In this document: positions 43,125-54,500 of the stretch, piece after piece
Layout: each line of letters begins with the position of its first letter
How positions within the stretch are numbered: position 1 is the stretch's first letter
Source: Agrobacterium tumefaciens
Lineage (GTDB): Bacteria; Pseudomonadota; Alphaproteobacteria; Rhizobiales; Rhizobiaceae
DNA length: 64,000 bases
Direction: 5' to 3'
Assembly (NCBI RefSeq): GCF_005221325.1
Contig: NZ_CP039888.1
Span: forward strand, 2,170,001 to 2,234,000
Program-made: the position numbers and the translations under genes
The notes under the pieces: model-generated
Database searches by the model: none
What the model saw: the letters and a program-made list of their open reading frames with translations, nothing else
Told to the model about the DNA's origin: nothing

Positions 43125-44063
43125 GTGGCCATCAACTTCACCTTCCCCGTTCGGCTGCTGGCGGCAGCGGCCTTCAGCCTTGGCGCGATGACGGCGAGTG
43201 CCGAAGACATGACGATCAGGCACTCTCAGGGCGAAACGGTGCTGAAAGCGGCGCCGAAGAAGGTTCTGGTGCTGGATATTCCCTCGCTCGACAATCTCGA
43301 TGCGCTGGGCGTCGAGCCCGCCGGTGTCGTCGGCTCCAACCTGCCGACCTATCTGCAGAAATACGCCGATGGCAAATATCTGAAGGTCGGCACGCTGTTT
43401 GAGCCCGATTACGAAGCGATCAATGCGGCTGAAGCCGATCTCATCATCGTCGGCGGCCGTTCGCGGGCGAAATATCCCGATGTCGCCAAGATCACGCCCG
43501 CCATCGACATGTCGATCGATTCCAAGGAGTTCATCAACAGCGTCAAAGGGAATATCACCAAGCTGGGCGATATCTTCGGCAAGCAGGAAGAGGCAAAGAA
43601 GCTCGACGCCTCGATCGATGAAAAAGTCGCCAGGTTGAAAGAGATCGCCCCGAATTCCGGCACGGCGATGATCCTCGTCACCAATGCCGGCAAGGTCGGT
43701 GTTTACGGCCCAAGTTCGCGCACCGGCTGGCTGCACACCGAGATCGGCTTCAAGCCGGTTGCCGAAGACATCGACGACCGTTTCGACCGAGGCGACGTCG
43801 TGTCCTTCGAATATCTGGCCGAGGTCAATCCCGAATGGCTGTTCGTGATCGACCGCGACGCCGGCATCGGCCGCGCGACGGACCCGGGCAAGGCGGCCGC
43901 GCAGGTGCTGGACAATGAACTGGTTCACCAGACCAATGCCTGGAAGAAAAAGCAGATCGTCTATCTCGATCCGCAGGCGGCCTATATCGTCAGCAGCGGT
44001 TACACGGCGCTCACCACCCTGCTCGATCAGGTCTATAACGGGGTTTCGGAGGAGAAGTCGTAG
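43125..44063 (+). CDS. Ferric-siderophore binding protein (FatB/CeuE/YclQ-like)
   Basis: The 312-residue product has a signal peptide (LLAAAAFSLGAMTASAED) and the siderophore-binding fold of the FatB/YclQ group: VLVLDIPSLDNLDALGVEPAGVVG, AEADLIIVGGRSRAKYPDVAKI and EYLAEVNPEWLFVIDRDAGIG. These mostly bind catecholate or citrate-type siderophores. The GTG at 43125 with AAGGGA upstream was chosen over a far-upstream TTG. Two permease genes and an ATPase gene follow, and a RirA-type box precedes it. Confidence 0.88.
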   Translation: MAINFTFPVRLLAAAAFSLGAMTASAEDMTIRHSQGETVLKAAPKKVLVLDIPSLDNLDALGVEPAGVVGSNLPTYLQKYADGKYLKVGTLFEPDYEAINAAEADLIIVGGRSRAKYPDVAKITPAIDMSIDSKEFINSVKGNITKLGDIFGKQEEAKKLDASIDEKVARLKEIAPNSGTAMILVTNAGKVGVYGPSSRTGWLHTEIGFKPVAEDIDDRFDRGDVVSFEYLAEVNPEWLFVIDRDAGIGRATDPGKAAAQVLDNELVHQTNAWKKKQIVYLDPQAAYIVSSGYTALTTLLDQVYNGVSEEKS

Positions 44064-44103
44064 AAGGCATAGACCATCTTCTCCAAGGCTGCTCCATACG
44101 CGA

Positions 44104-44188
44104 CGTCATCCTTGGGCTTGCCCAAGGATCTAAACACGCCAATCAAATCAGAACGTTGCAGATCCTCGGGACAGGCCCGAGGATGACG
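44104..44188. repeat. Palindromic intergenic repeat, family D (copy 3, diverged)
   Basis: The right arm (GCAGATCCTCGGGACAGG...) matches copies 1 and 2, but the left arm reads CATCCTTGGGCTTGCCC and the centre differs. It sits inside the importer operon, between the binding-protein and first permease genes. Confidence 0.82.
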
Positions 44189-44262
44189 AGAGGAGGCCTT
44201 CGTCTCTTTCGGCAGCGTGACGGGCGGCCCGAAGCGCCAGCATTTTTTGAAACATCGCCAAC

Positions 44263-45228
44263 GTGAAATCCCTACCCCTCATATCAGCCCTCCTTCTGGC
44301 TCTCGCGCTCGCCATCACCAGCCTGTTCGTGGGTGTGAGCAACGTTTCGCTCGCCACGCTCCTTGCGCCGAACACAAGCGCGGATGCGCTACGCGTTCTG
44401 CTCGTCAGCCGCATTCCGCGCACGCTGGCGCTGATCCTCGCCGGAAGCTCGATGGCGATTGCCGGTCTCATCATGCAGATGCTGGTGCGCAACCGCTTCG
44501 TGGAGCCTTCGACGGCGGGCACCACCGAATCCGCCGGCCTCGGCCTCCTCACCGTCACCCTGCTTGCGCCGGACACGCCGATCTTCGGCAAGATGCTGGT
44601 AGCCGCCGCCTTCGCGCTGGCAGGCACCGCGCTGTTCCTGCGTATCCTGCGAGAGGTGCCGCTGCGCGATGTACTGCTGGTGCCGCTGATCGGCATCATG
44701 CTCGGCGGCGTCATTGCCGCCGTCACCACCTTCTTCGCCTATCGTTTCGATCTGTTGCAATCGCTTGGCGCCTGGATGACGGGAGATTTTTCCGGGGTGC
44801 TGCGCGGCCGCTATGAATTGCTGTGGGTCGGTTTCCTCTTCGCCATCGCCGCCTATCTCGCCGCCGATCGTTTCACCGTGGCCGGCATGGGCCGTGATTT
44901 CACCACCAATCTCGGTCTGAACTATCGCCGGGTCATGGCGCTCGGCCTCACCATCGTTTCGCTGGTCAGCGCCGTCGTGGTGGTCACGGTCGGCATGATC
45001 CCCTTTCTCGGGCTGATCGTGCCAAACGTCGTCAGCCTGATGATCGGCGATAATATGCGCCGCTCCGTGCCCTGGGTGGCGACGCTTGGCGCCATCTTCG
45101 TCCTCTCCTGCGACATCATCGGCAGAACGGTGCGCGCACCCTACGAAATACCGATCGGAACCGTAGTCGGCGTCATCGGCAGCGCACTTTTCCTCTATCT
45201 CCTGCTGCGGAAACGCCACCATGCGTGA
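44263..45228 (+). CDS. Siderophore ABC transporter permease 1 (FatD/CeuB-like)
   Basis: The 321-residue FecCD permease has eight to ten transmembrane helices and RIPRTLALILAGSSMAIAGLIMQMLVRNRFVEPSTAGT, the usual ATPase-contact region, and GMIPFLGLIVPNVVSLMIGDN. It starts at GTG 200 bases after the binding-protein gene, with a repeat in between, and overlaps the second permease gene by eight bases. Confidence 0.9.
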   Translation: MKSLPLISALLLALALAITSLFVGVSNVSLATLLAPNTSADALRVLLVSRIPRTLALILAGSSMAIAGLIMQMLVRNRFVEPSTAGTTESAGLGLLTVTLLAPDTPIFGKMLVAAAFALAGTALFLRILREVPLRDVLLVPLIGIMLGGVIAAVTTFFAYRFDLLQSLGAWMTGDFSGVLRGRYELLWVGFLFAIAAYLAADRFTVAGMGRDFTTNLGLNYRRVMALGLTIVSLVSAVVVVTVGMIPFLGLIVPNVVSLMIGDNMRRSVPWVATLGAIFVLSCDIIGRTVRAPYEIPIGTVVGVIGSALFLYLLLRKRHHA

Positions 45229-46189
45229 GAAACATCCCGAAAGGCGCGCAAAAACCGTTCTCCTCGTGCTTGCAGCATTCGCGCTCATCTCCATGGTCGC
45301 CTTCATGACGCTCGGCGCGAAGGGAAGCTGGAGCTTCGTGCTGCCCTTTCGCGGCATCAAGCTTCTGTCGCTCCTTCTGGTGGCCTATGCCATCGCCGTC
45401 TCCACCGTGCTGTTCCAGACGGTCACCAACAACCGCATCCTCACCCCTTCGGTGATGGGCTTCGATTCACTCTACGTGCTGATGCAGACCGGGCTGGTCT
45501 TCGTCTTCGGCTCCGCAACCGTTGTCATGATCGATCCACAGCTGAAGTTTCTCACCGAGACCGCCCTGCTCGTCGCTTTCTCGGCCCTGCTCTATCGCTG
45601 GCTTTTCGTCGGCGCGGAACGCAGCCTGCATCTTCTGGTGCTGGTCGGCATCGTCTTCGGCGTCTTTTTCCGCAGCCTGTCAGGCTTCATGCAGCGCGTG
45701 CTCGATCCGAACGAATATACGGTGCTGCAGGATGTGCTCTTCGCCAGCTTCAATTCCATCGATCCGACGCTTTTGACCATTTCCGCCATCATCATCGGCG
45801 TGGTGACCGTCATCGGGCTCAGGTTGCTGCATACGCTCGATGTTCTCTCGCTCGGCCGCGCCACGGCCATCAGCCTCGGCGTCGAATACAAGCGCACGGT
45901 CACCATCATCCTTGTGCTGGTCTCCGTGCTCGTCGCCGTCTCAACCGCGCTCGTCGGCCCGGTGATGTTCTTCGGCCTGCTGGTCGCCGCCCTTGCACAT
46001 TATCTCACCGGCAACGGCAAACATGCCTATGTGCTGCCGGCGGCGATCCTCATCGCCATCATCTGCCTCGTCGGTGGCCAGGTGGTGCTGGAGCGCATCT
46101 TCGCCTTCGATACGGCACTTTCCATCATCATCGAATTTCTGGGCGGCATCGTCTTTATCGGTCTTATCTTGAAGCGGGGTGCGCGATGA
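45221..46189 (+). CDS. Siderophore ABC transporter permease 2 (FatC/CeuC-like)
   Basis: The 322-residue FecCD-type protein is the second half of the heterodimeric permease, with FQTVTNNRILTPSVMGFDSLYVL and VGPVMFFGLLVAALAHYL. It overlaps both neighbours (eight bases with permease 1, four with the ATPase gene), so the three are translationally coupled. Confidence 0.9.
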   Translation: MREKHPERRAKTVLLVLAAFALISMVAFMTLGAKGSWSFVLPFRGIKLLSLLLVAYAIAVSTVLFQTVTNNRILTPSVMGFDSLYVLMQTGLVFVFGSATVVMIDPQLKFLTETALLVAFSALLYRWLFVGAERSLHLLVLVGIVFGVFFRSLSGFMQRVLDPNEYTVLQDVLFASFNSIDPTLLTISAIIIGVVTVIGLRLLHTLDVLSLGRATAISLGVEYKRTVTIILVLVSVLVAVSTALVGPVMFFGLLVAALAHYLTGNGKHAYVLPAAILIAIICLVGGQVVLERIFAFDTALSIIIEFLGGIVFIGLILKRGAR

Positions 46190-46944
46190 TCATCGCCAGT
46201 CAGATCAGCAAATCCTATGGCGATACCCTCGTCGTCGACGGCGTCTCCGTTTCCATTCCGGCAGGCGGCGTCACCTCCATCATCGGGCCAAACGGGGCGG
46301 GAAAATCGACGTTGCTCTCCATCGTCGCGCGGTTGATGTCCATGGACGCCGGAGCCGTGACGGTGGACGGGCTGGATGTCACGAAAACCCCTTCCGACAC
46401 GCTGGCGAAGCGGCTTTCGATCCTAAGGCAGGACAACCACATTTCGTCGCGGTTGACAGTGCGCGATCTCGTCGGTTTCGGCCGTTACCCCTATTCGAAG
46501 GGCCGCCCCGCCATTGAGGACAAGGTCCATATCGACCGGGCGCTGGAATATCTGCATCTCGAAGCCCTCGCCGGCCGCTTTCTCGACGAGCTTTCCGGCG
46601 GCCAGCGCCAGCGCGCCTTCGTGGCCATGGTTCTGTGCCAGGATACGGATTACGTGCTGCTTGACGAGCCGCTCAACAATCTCGACATGAAACACGCTTC
46701 CGGCATGATGAAGATCATGCGCCGCGCCGCCGACGAGCTGAAGAAAACAGTGGTTCTGGTGCTGCACGACATCAACTTCGCCTCCTGGTATTCCGACACC
46801 ATCATCGCCATGCGCGAAGGCCGCATCTGCCATCAGGGGCCGGCGGAGGGGATCATCCGCCCGGATATCCTTGAGGATATCTACGACATGCCGATCCGCG
46901 TCGAGGACATAGACGGCCGGCGCATCTGCCTGTTTTACGAATGA
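46186..46944 (+). CDS. Siderophore ABC transporter ATP-binding protein (FatE/CeuD-like)
   Basis: The 252-residue ATPase has Walker A GPNGAGKST, signature LSGGQRQRAFVAM, Walker B YVLLDEPLNNLD and H-loop VLHDINFASWYSD. It completes the importer begun at 43125. The iron-chelate subtype follows from the neighbouring permeases. Confidence 0.92.
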   Translation: MIIASQISKSYGDTLVVDGVSVSIPAGGVTSIIGPNGAGKSTLLSIVARLMSMDAGAVTVDGLDVTKTPSDTLAKRLSILRQDNHISSRLTVRDLVGFGRYPYSKGRPAIEDKVHIDRALEYLHLEALAGRFLDELSGGQRQRAFVAMVLCQDTDYVLLDEPLNNLDMKHASGMMKIMRRAADELKKTVVLVLHDINFASWYSDTIIAMREGRICHQGPAEGIIRPDILEDIYDMPIRVEDIDGRRICLFYE

Positions 46945-47066
46945 CATGATGATTGCGCAGGATTTTTCTCACCGCTTTGCTTAGCATGGAACGGGGCCAC
47001 AGGCCCGGACGTTAAACGACGGACTTTTCCAAAGCGGCATTCCGTCCGCAACTTCAGGAGACATCG

Positions 47067-47555
47067 ATGAAGACGCACAAGACGAAGAACGACCTGCCTT
47101 CCAACGCCAAGTCGACCGTGATCGGCATTCTGAACGAATCCCTTGCCTCGGTGATCGATCTCGCGCTCATCACCAAGCAGGCGCACTGGAACCTGAAAGG
47201 TCCGCAATTCATCGCCGTCCACGAACTTCTCGACACCTTCCGCACCCAGCTCGACAATCACGGCGACACGATTGCCGAGCGTGTCGTGCAGCTTGGCGGC
47301 ACGGCGCTCGGCAGCCTGCAGGCCGTTTCCTCGACGACGAAGCTCAAGGCCTATCCGACCGATATCTTCAAAATCCACGACCATCTCGATGCATTGATCG
47401 AGCGGTATGGCGACGTCGCGAACATGATCCGCAAAGCGATCGACGATTCCGACGAGGCAGGCGACCCGACAACGGCGGACATCTTCACCGCTGCCTCGCG
47501 CGATCTCGACAAGTCGTTGTGGTTCCTCGAAGCCCATGTACAGGAAAAGAGCTGA
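47067..47555 (+). CDS. dps: Dps family DNA-binding ferritin-like protein
   Basis: The 162-residue protein forms the dodecameric iron-oxidising shell that protects DNA from peroxide. The ferroxidase residues lie in QAHWNLKGPQFIAVHELLD and LDNHGDTIAERVVQLGG, and the N-terminal Lys-rich tail (MKTHKTKNDLPSNAKS) may bind DNA. CAGGAG precedes the ATG. It follows the siderophore importer by 122 bases and is ended by a strong terminator. Confidence 0.94.
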   Translation: MKTHKTKNDLPSNAKSTVIGILNESLASVIDLALITKQAHWNLKGPQFIAVHELLDTFRTQLDNHGDTIAERVVQLGGTALGSLQAVSSTTKLKAYPTDIFKIHDHLDALIERYGDVANMIRKAIDDSDEAGDPTTADIFTAASRDLDKSLWFLEAHVQEKS

Positions 47556-47588
47556 GCCGAAAGCATTCCAGCAGGCTCATCACAGCAA

Positions 47589-47616
47589 AGCGCCCGAGAG
47601 ATTCGGGCGCTTTTTT
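47589..47616 (+). terminator. Rho-independent terminator of dps
   Basis: AGCGCCCGA / TCGGGCGCT stem followed by six T residues, 34 bases after the dps stop. Confidence 0.85.
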
Positions 47617-47632
47617 AGTAAAGATGATGTCA

Positions 47633-47854
47633 TCAATGGCGGCGCAGAACCGCAAGCCCTATGTCGCGCAACATCTCATGATCCAGAATGCCGCGCTGGG
47701 CGCTACGGATCAAAATTGCTGCACACTCATTGGCAACATGGCTGCTGCGATCCTGAAAGCACTCGAAACAAACACCATCGAAAATATTCTGCAGATCGGT
47801 GATTTGTTCTGGCGACAATTGCGCGCCGACTCTTTCAAAAGCTGCGTACGACAA
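47633..47854 (-). CDS. Small hypothetical protein with TTG start
   Basis: The 73-residue product (MSYAAFERVGAQLSPEQI...) is amphipathic and helical, with a CFEC cysteine pair and no recognised domain. The start is TTG, but GGGAGG lies seven bases upstream, which is a strong ribosome-binding site. It converges on dps. Similar short helical proteins occur in other rhizobia; real but unnamed is the best description. Confidence 0.55.
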   Translation of the reverse strand: MSYAAFERVGAQLSPEQITDLQNIFDGVCFECFQDRSSHVANECAAILIRSAQRGILDHEMLRDIGLAVLRRH

Positions 47855-47861
47855 GGCTCAT

Positions 47862-48224
47862 CCTCCCGATGATGATATGCCAAGTATCGTTTCTTTTTTC
47901 GTGGGCATCAATTTTGTACACCCGAACGAATCACTTGTCGAATCAGATTTTAACCAAATGTAAACAGGTTATTTCCTGCACTATCGGCCGTCCGCGCGCC
48001 CTGTGCCTCGGGAATAAAGAACAGCCGAAACAACGCTTTCGCCCGCCCCTGCCTCCGTCTGGAACCGCATAGGGTACGCGTTTTCGAATAAACACGCGGC
48101 CGGGAGGATTTCCACCGAAACCGCAAAAGAACTGTTGCATTCCAAAAACGATTGAGCGATATAGCACCCGTCGCCGCTTCGGCGGCCCACGGTTCAGCGA
48201 ACTACCCCGGACCGGTGGATTTGA
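47862..48224. other. Intergenic region before tRNA-Gly
   Basis: This 363-base gap shows a CtrA-box-like TTAA-N7-TAAA at 47950-47964 and two GANTC sites close to it, but no gene follows on either strand except the tRNA. I see nothing else to annotate. Confidence 0.35.
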
Positions 48225-48299
48225 GCGGGTGTAGCTCAGGGGTAGAGCACAACCTTGCCAAGGTTGGGGTCGAGGGTTCAAATCCCTTCGCCCGCTCCA
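48225..48299 (+). tRNA. tRNA-Gly (anticodon GCC)
   Basis: A complete cloverleaf: acceptor GCGGGTG / CGCCCGC with one G-T pair, D-arm AGCTCAGGGGTAGAGC, anticodon stem CAACC / GGTTG with loop TTGCCAA (GCC at 48257-48259), T-arm GAGGGTTCAAATCCCTT, and an encoded CCA end. Confidence 0.97.
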
Positions 48300-48541
48300 G
48301 TTTCTTGTTGACACTGATTTTTTAACGCGCGCCGATTATTACCGCATAATTTTCATATATGAGCGATGAATCGCCCCTCTGGTTATACTGTATGCCAGCG
48401 AAGCCGCAAATCTGGATACGGCTGATGGTCTTGGCGACCTTGAATGAGTGGGCTTCACAAAATCAGCTGCGATGGAAAGAAAAATCAAACAGTAGAACGC
48501 TTGCCTAGACACCGCGTGGTTTAAGTGAGCGATACGAGCAC

Positions 48542-48572
48542 AAAAAAGCCGGGCGGAAAACCGCCCGGCTTT
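48542..48572 (-). terminator. Terminator of the RTX gene
   Basis: AAGCCGGGCGG / CCGCCCGGCTT is an 11-bp perfect stem with a four-base loop; on the minus strand it is followed by six T residues, eight bases after the stop codon. Confidence 0.88.
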
Positions 48573-48579
48573 GGGTCTG

Positions 48580-51500
48580 TCAGGCGAAAATAAAATTGTC
48601 AGTGGTGAGTTGCCACTTGCTTACCCCATCGAGCGACACTCCGTTGCTATCACCAAAATTGATCGTAATCTGGTTATCGGCCTCGGAGATATTGGCCATG
48701 ATCTGCTCAAACGACGTTGCCAGCGGGATGCCTTGAATCTCGATAATATCCTCGGCGACATTGAAGTCGTAAATGACATCATTGCCTTCATTCGCGCTGA
48801 ACACAAAAGCGTCCCTGCCCTCAAGGCCTGAGAGCATATCGTCCCCCTGCCCGCCGATGATGCGATCATCGGCACAATTGCCAGAAACTATGTCATCGCC
48901 GTTGCCGCCCGAAAGCGTGGTGCCATTGACCCCGGCGACAAGGACATCGTTGCCGGCATAGCCATATATAACGCCATCCCCGGCTTTGCCGTAGATGACG
49001 TCTTTTTTGGCTGTCCCCTCACGAACACCCTCATTCGCCACATCACTTACCGCGATAGTGATATTCTTGGTGAAAGTCGCGCCACCCGCATCCGTGACCA
49101 TAATACCGAGTTCGTGCTCACTTTGAGTCTCATAATCCAGCATCGAACTTGTCTTCACCCGGATCGTATTACCGACCAGTTCGAACCGATCTGTCGCTCC
49201 CGCGACGAGCGAAAAGCTCATCGTATCATCCATGTCCGGGTCGATGCCCGCGAGCGTCGCAACGACAGTGCCGGCGCGGCTATTCTCGGCAATGGTCCCG
49301 CCCTTCACTAGGATATCGGTCGGCGGAGTATTCTGCGAACCCAGCAATGCTTCAAGAGTAAGGGTCCGGTCGGCGAACTGGAACAATTCGACTCCACTGA
49401 CCTTGTCGTTACCATCCGGAGACCCCGACCGCCGATCACTCAGCATATAAGTCTGCGTGACGCCATCGAAAGTGAGGGAATAGTCACTTCTCTTGCCGCG
49501 GAACACCACAGTGTCGGTGCCAGCACCGCCGTGGAAGACGTTGGCATCGGCATCGCCGATGAAAAAGTCATTCGCGCTCGACCCTCGGATCACCTCGACG
49601 CTTCTGAACACATCACCTTCAGCGCCGCCGGCATGCACACCCGTCGTCAGGTTGACCATTATACCGATATGGCTCTCGGCATAACTGACGGTATCGACGC
49701 CGGCGCCGCCGATAAAGGTGTTCGCCCCGGCATCGCCGATAAACGTATCGTCATGCTCCGAACCAACGATCGCCTCGATGCTCTCGAAACTATCGCCTGC
49801 AGCATCGCCCGTGTGAGCACCCGTCGCGAGGTTGATGTTCACGCCTGTGGAAGAGCTGGCATAGCTGACAGCGTCGATACCGTCACCGCCGATCAGACGA
49901 TCCGCCCCGCCACCGCCGATCAGCATGTCATTGCCCCTGCCGCCGATCAGGACGTTGTCGAGATTATTACCGGCGCCGATGAAGGCGCCGCTGCCGGTAT
50001 AGGTGAGGTTCTCCAAGCCCGCGGACAGCGCATATATGTCGAGAGCAGTCTCCACCCTGTCGATCCCCGCACCGCTAACCTCGATGACCCGCACAGCTGA
50101 ACGCTCAACAATGTAGACGTCGTCGCCGAGGCCGCCTTCGAGAAGGTGCCCCTCGGTCGCGGAAGACAGCCGGTCGTCAAAGTCCGAACCGATCACATGC
50201 TCAATTGCGATCAGCAGATCTTTCTCTGCGCCGCCGCAATTGATGCCAGACGTCAGGTCTATGCTTACAGCTGCGGACGCACCCGCATAGCTGACGGTGT
50301 CGATGCCATCGCCACCGTGAAAAATATTCGCCCCGGCATCGCCGATAAATGTATCGTCATGCGCCGAACCAACGATCACCTCGATGCTCTCGAAACTATC
50401 GTCTACAGCTTCGCCGGTGTGAACGCCCGTCGCAAGGTTGATGGTCACCGCTGTCGAGGCGCTGGCATAGCTGACGATGTCGATACCGTCACCGCCGATA
50501 AAGCGATCCGCCCCAGCACCTCCAACGAAGTAGTCCGCCCCGCCTAGGCCGATAAGCGTATCATTGCCCGCGCCGCCGATCAGGACGTTGTCCAGATCAT
50601 TGCCAGTGCCAATAAAGGCATCTCTGCCGGTATAGGTCAGCCGTTCCAGACGCGCGCCCAGCGTCACGCCGGAGAGCGCCGTCTCCACCAGATCGATCCC
50701 TTCGTCCTCTCCTTCGATGATCTGAACATTGATATCGCCCAGGACATAGATGTCGTTGCCGCGCCCACCGGCCAACACATGGCCAGCCGTTGCGGAAGAC
50801 AGCCGGTCGTCAAAGTCCGAGCCGGTCACATGCTCGATTGCGATCAGCAGGTCGTTCTCTGCGCCACCGCCATTGACGCCAGACGTCAGGTCGATGCTCA
50901 CGGCTGCGGACGCACCCGCATAGCTGACGGTATCGATGCCATCGCCGCCGTGAAAGATGTTCGCCCCGGCATCGCCGATAAATGTATCGTCGTGCGACGA
51001 ACCAACGATCACCTCGATGCTCTCGAAAATATCGCCTGTAGCATCGCCGGTGTGAACGCCCGTCGCGAGGTTGATATTCACCGCTGTCGAGGCACTGGCA
51101 TAGCTAACGGTATCGACGCCATAGCCACCGATGAAAGTATTCGCACCGCTATTGCCGATGAAGGCGTCGCCAAAGCGCGTGCCTTCGATCACCTCGATGC
51201 TTTTGAAGATGTCGCCCGCCGCATCACCCGTGTGGATATTGGTGGTGAGGTTGATCGTGATTGCACTGTCGCTATCCCTATAGCTAACGACATCGATGCC
51301 ATCGCCGCCATAGTAGATGTTAGCCTCCGCCCTGCCAAGGAACGTGTCGCTCCCAGCAGTACCAGCAATGCCACCATCCGCCTCATCACTGACCATGATG
51401 GTGATCGTCTTGATCAGGGTCGCACCAGCGGCATCCGTGACCGCCACGACAAGTTCATGCGAACGCGCAACCTCGTAATCGATATCCGCAGCCGCCTTCA

Positions 51501-54500
51501 CCCTGATCTCTTTTCCGACCAGTTCGAAGCTGCCGGTCTCTCCGGAGACGAGGGCGAAGGTTGCCGTATCGCCGGGATCTGCATCGATGCTCACAAGCGT
51601 CGCGACGACCGTGCCTGCGGGACTGTTCTCGGCAACGGTGCCGCCCGTCACCAGAATATCCGTTGGTGCCCGGTTCTCTTCTCTCGGCTTCAGTGCCTCG
51701 CGGGAAAGAACATCATCTGCAAATTGGAACCGCTCGACCTCCATAATCCGGTCGCTGCCCTCCGGAGATCTGGAACGGAGATCTTTCACCGTATAGGCCT
51801 GTGTCAGAGAATTATAGCTAATGTCGTAATCGCCGCGCTTTCCCGTAAATACCGCCGTATCCGTGCCGTCGCCACCGATCAGCCGGTCATCTCCGGCACC
51901 GCCGTAAAGCGTGTCGGCGCCTACCCCGCCGGTGATGACGTTGTTCCCGGAATTCCCCACGAGAGAAGCGTCGCCACTGCCCGTGAATGTCAGACGCTCA
52001 ACATTGGCAATACGCTCCATGCTATAATTGCGGAGTGTCGTTCTGATCTCGTCGTCACCGCCATTGGCGGACTCCATAACCGTGATGCCATTATTGCCAA
52101 CGACATAGACATCGTCGCCAGTACCACCTTCCAGGACATGCAGATACGTCGAGGACGACAGCGTATCGGCAAAGTCAGAACCAACCACCCGCTCGAAACC
52201 AGTCAGCCGATCGCCCTCCGCATCGCCACCCGAAACGATCTGCGTCGTCAGATCGACACTCACCGCCGAAGACGACGTCGAATAATCGATTATATCGATA
52301 TATTCCGAATTGTTATATTTACCCGTACCCGCATTGAAGGTATCAGCCCCCGCCGTGCCCGCGAAGGTATCGGCATATTGCGACCCCTGGATCACCTCAA
52401 TGCTCTCGAACGTATCACCGGCGGCCTCGCCCTTGTGAACCCCCGTCTTCAGATTGATCGTCACCGCATACGAATAGGCCGCCGTATCCGTACCCTCGCC
52501 ACCGATCAGCCGGTCATCTCCGGCACCGCCGTAAAGCGTGTCGGCGCCTACCCCGCCGGTGATGACGTTGTTCCCGGAATTCCCCACGAGAGAAGCGTCG
52601 CCACTGCCCGTGAATGTCAGGCGTTCGACATTGACAAAATAGTCCATGCTATAATTGTTGAGCGTCGTCCTGATCTCGTCGTCACCGCCATTGGCGGACT
52701 CCATAACCGTGATGCCATTATTGCCAACGACATAGACATCGTCGCCAGCACCACCTTCCAGGACGTGCAGATACGTCGACGACGACAGCGTGTCGGCAAA
52801 GTCGGAGCCCACCACCCGCTCGAAGCCGGTCAGCCGATCGCCCTCCGCATCGCCGCCGGAAACGATCTGCGTCGTCAGATCGACACTCACCGCCGAAGAC
52901 GACGTCGAATAATCGATTATATCGATATATTCCGAATTGTTATATTTACCCGTACCCGCATTGAAGGTATCAGCCCCCGCCGTGCCTGCGAAGGTATCGG
53001 CATATTGCGACCCCTGGATAACCTCAATGCTCTCGAACGTATCGCCAGCAGCCCCACCCTTGTGAACCCCCGTCTTCAGATTGATCGTCACCGCATACGA
53101 ATAGGCCGCCGTATCCGTACCCTCGCCACCGATCAGATGGTCGGCCCCTGCACCCCCGTAAAGCGTGTCGTTGCCTGCCCCGCCGGTGATGATGTTGCTC
53201 CGGGAATTCCCCACGAGAGAAGCGTCGCTACTGCCCGTGAACGTCAGGCGTTCGACATTGACAAGATAGTCCATACTATAATTGTTGAGCGTCGTCCTGA
53301 TCTCGTCGTCACCGCCATTGGCGTACTCGATAACCGTGATGCCATTATTGCCAACGACATAGACATCGTCGCCAGCACCACCTTCCAGGACATGCAGATA
53401 CGTCGACGACGACAGCGTGTCGGCAAAGTCGGAGCCCACCACCCGCTCGAAGCCGGTCAGCCGATCGCCCTCCGCATCGCCACCCCCGGAAACGGCCTGC
53501 GTCGTCAGATCGACACTCACCGCCGAAGACGACGTCGAATAATCGATTATATCGATATATTCCGAATTGTTATATTTACCCGTACCCGCATTGAAGGTAT
53601 CGGCCCCCGCCGTGCCCACGAAGGTATCGGCATATTGCGAACCCTGGATAACCTCGATGCTTTCGAACGTATCGCCGGCAGCCTCACCCTTGTGAACCCC
53701 CGTCTTCAGATTGATCGTCACCGCAGTCGAATGGGTCGCCGTATCTATGCCCTCGCCGCCGATCAGCCGGTCGGCCCCGGCACCCCCGTAAAGCGTGTCG
53801 TTGCCTGCCCCGCCGGTGATGATGTTATTCCCGGAGTTCCCCACGAGAGAAGCGTCGCTACTGCCCGTGAACGTCAGGCGTTCGACATTGACAAGATAGT
53901 CCATACTATAATTGTTGAGCGTCGTCCTGATCTCGTCGTCACCGCCATTGGCGTACTCGATAACCGTGATGCCATTATTGCCAACGACATAGACATCGTC
54001 GCCCCCACCGCCTTCCAGGACATGCAGATACGTCGAGGACGACAGCGTATCGGCAAAGTCGGAACCCACCACCCGCTCGAAGCCGGTCAGCCGGTCTCCT
54101 TCCGCATCGCCGCCGGAAAAGACCTGTTTCGTGAGGTCGACCTTCACCGCCGAAGACGACGTCGAATAATCGATCGTGTCGATAGAACTGCCCGTACCCC
54201 CACTGAAGGTATCGGCACCCGTCGTCCCCACGAAGGTATCGGCATATTGCGAACCCTGGATCACCTCGATGCTCTCGAACGTATCGCCGTCAGCCTCGCC
54301 CGTGTGAACGCCCGTCTTCAGATTGACCGTCACCGCGGACGAATAGACCGCCGTATCCGTACCCTCGCCGCCGATCAGCCGGTCAGCCCCGGCCCCGCCG
54401 TAGAGCGTGTCGTCGCCGGCCGCGCCCTGGAGGACGTCATTTCCTGCAGCGCCACGAAGCATATCGTTGCCTGCTCCGCCGGTGATGGTGTTATTCCCGG

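Noticed and set aside
47943-48314. 123-codon minus-strand frame
   Set aside because: It runs through the tRNA-Gly gene and has no start signal.
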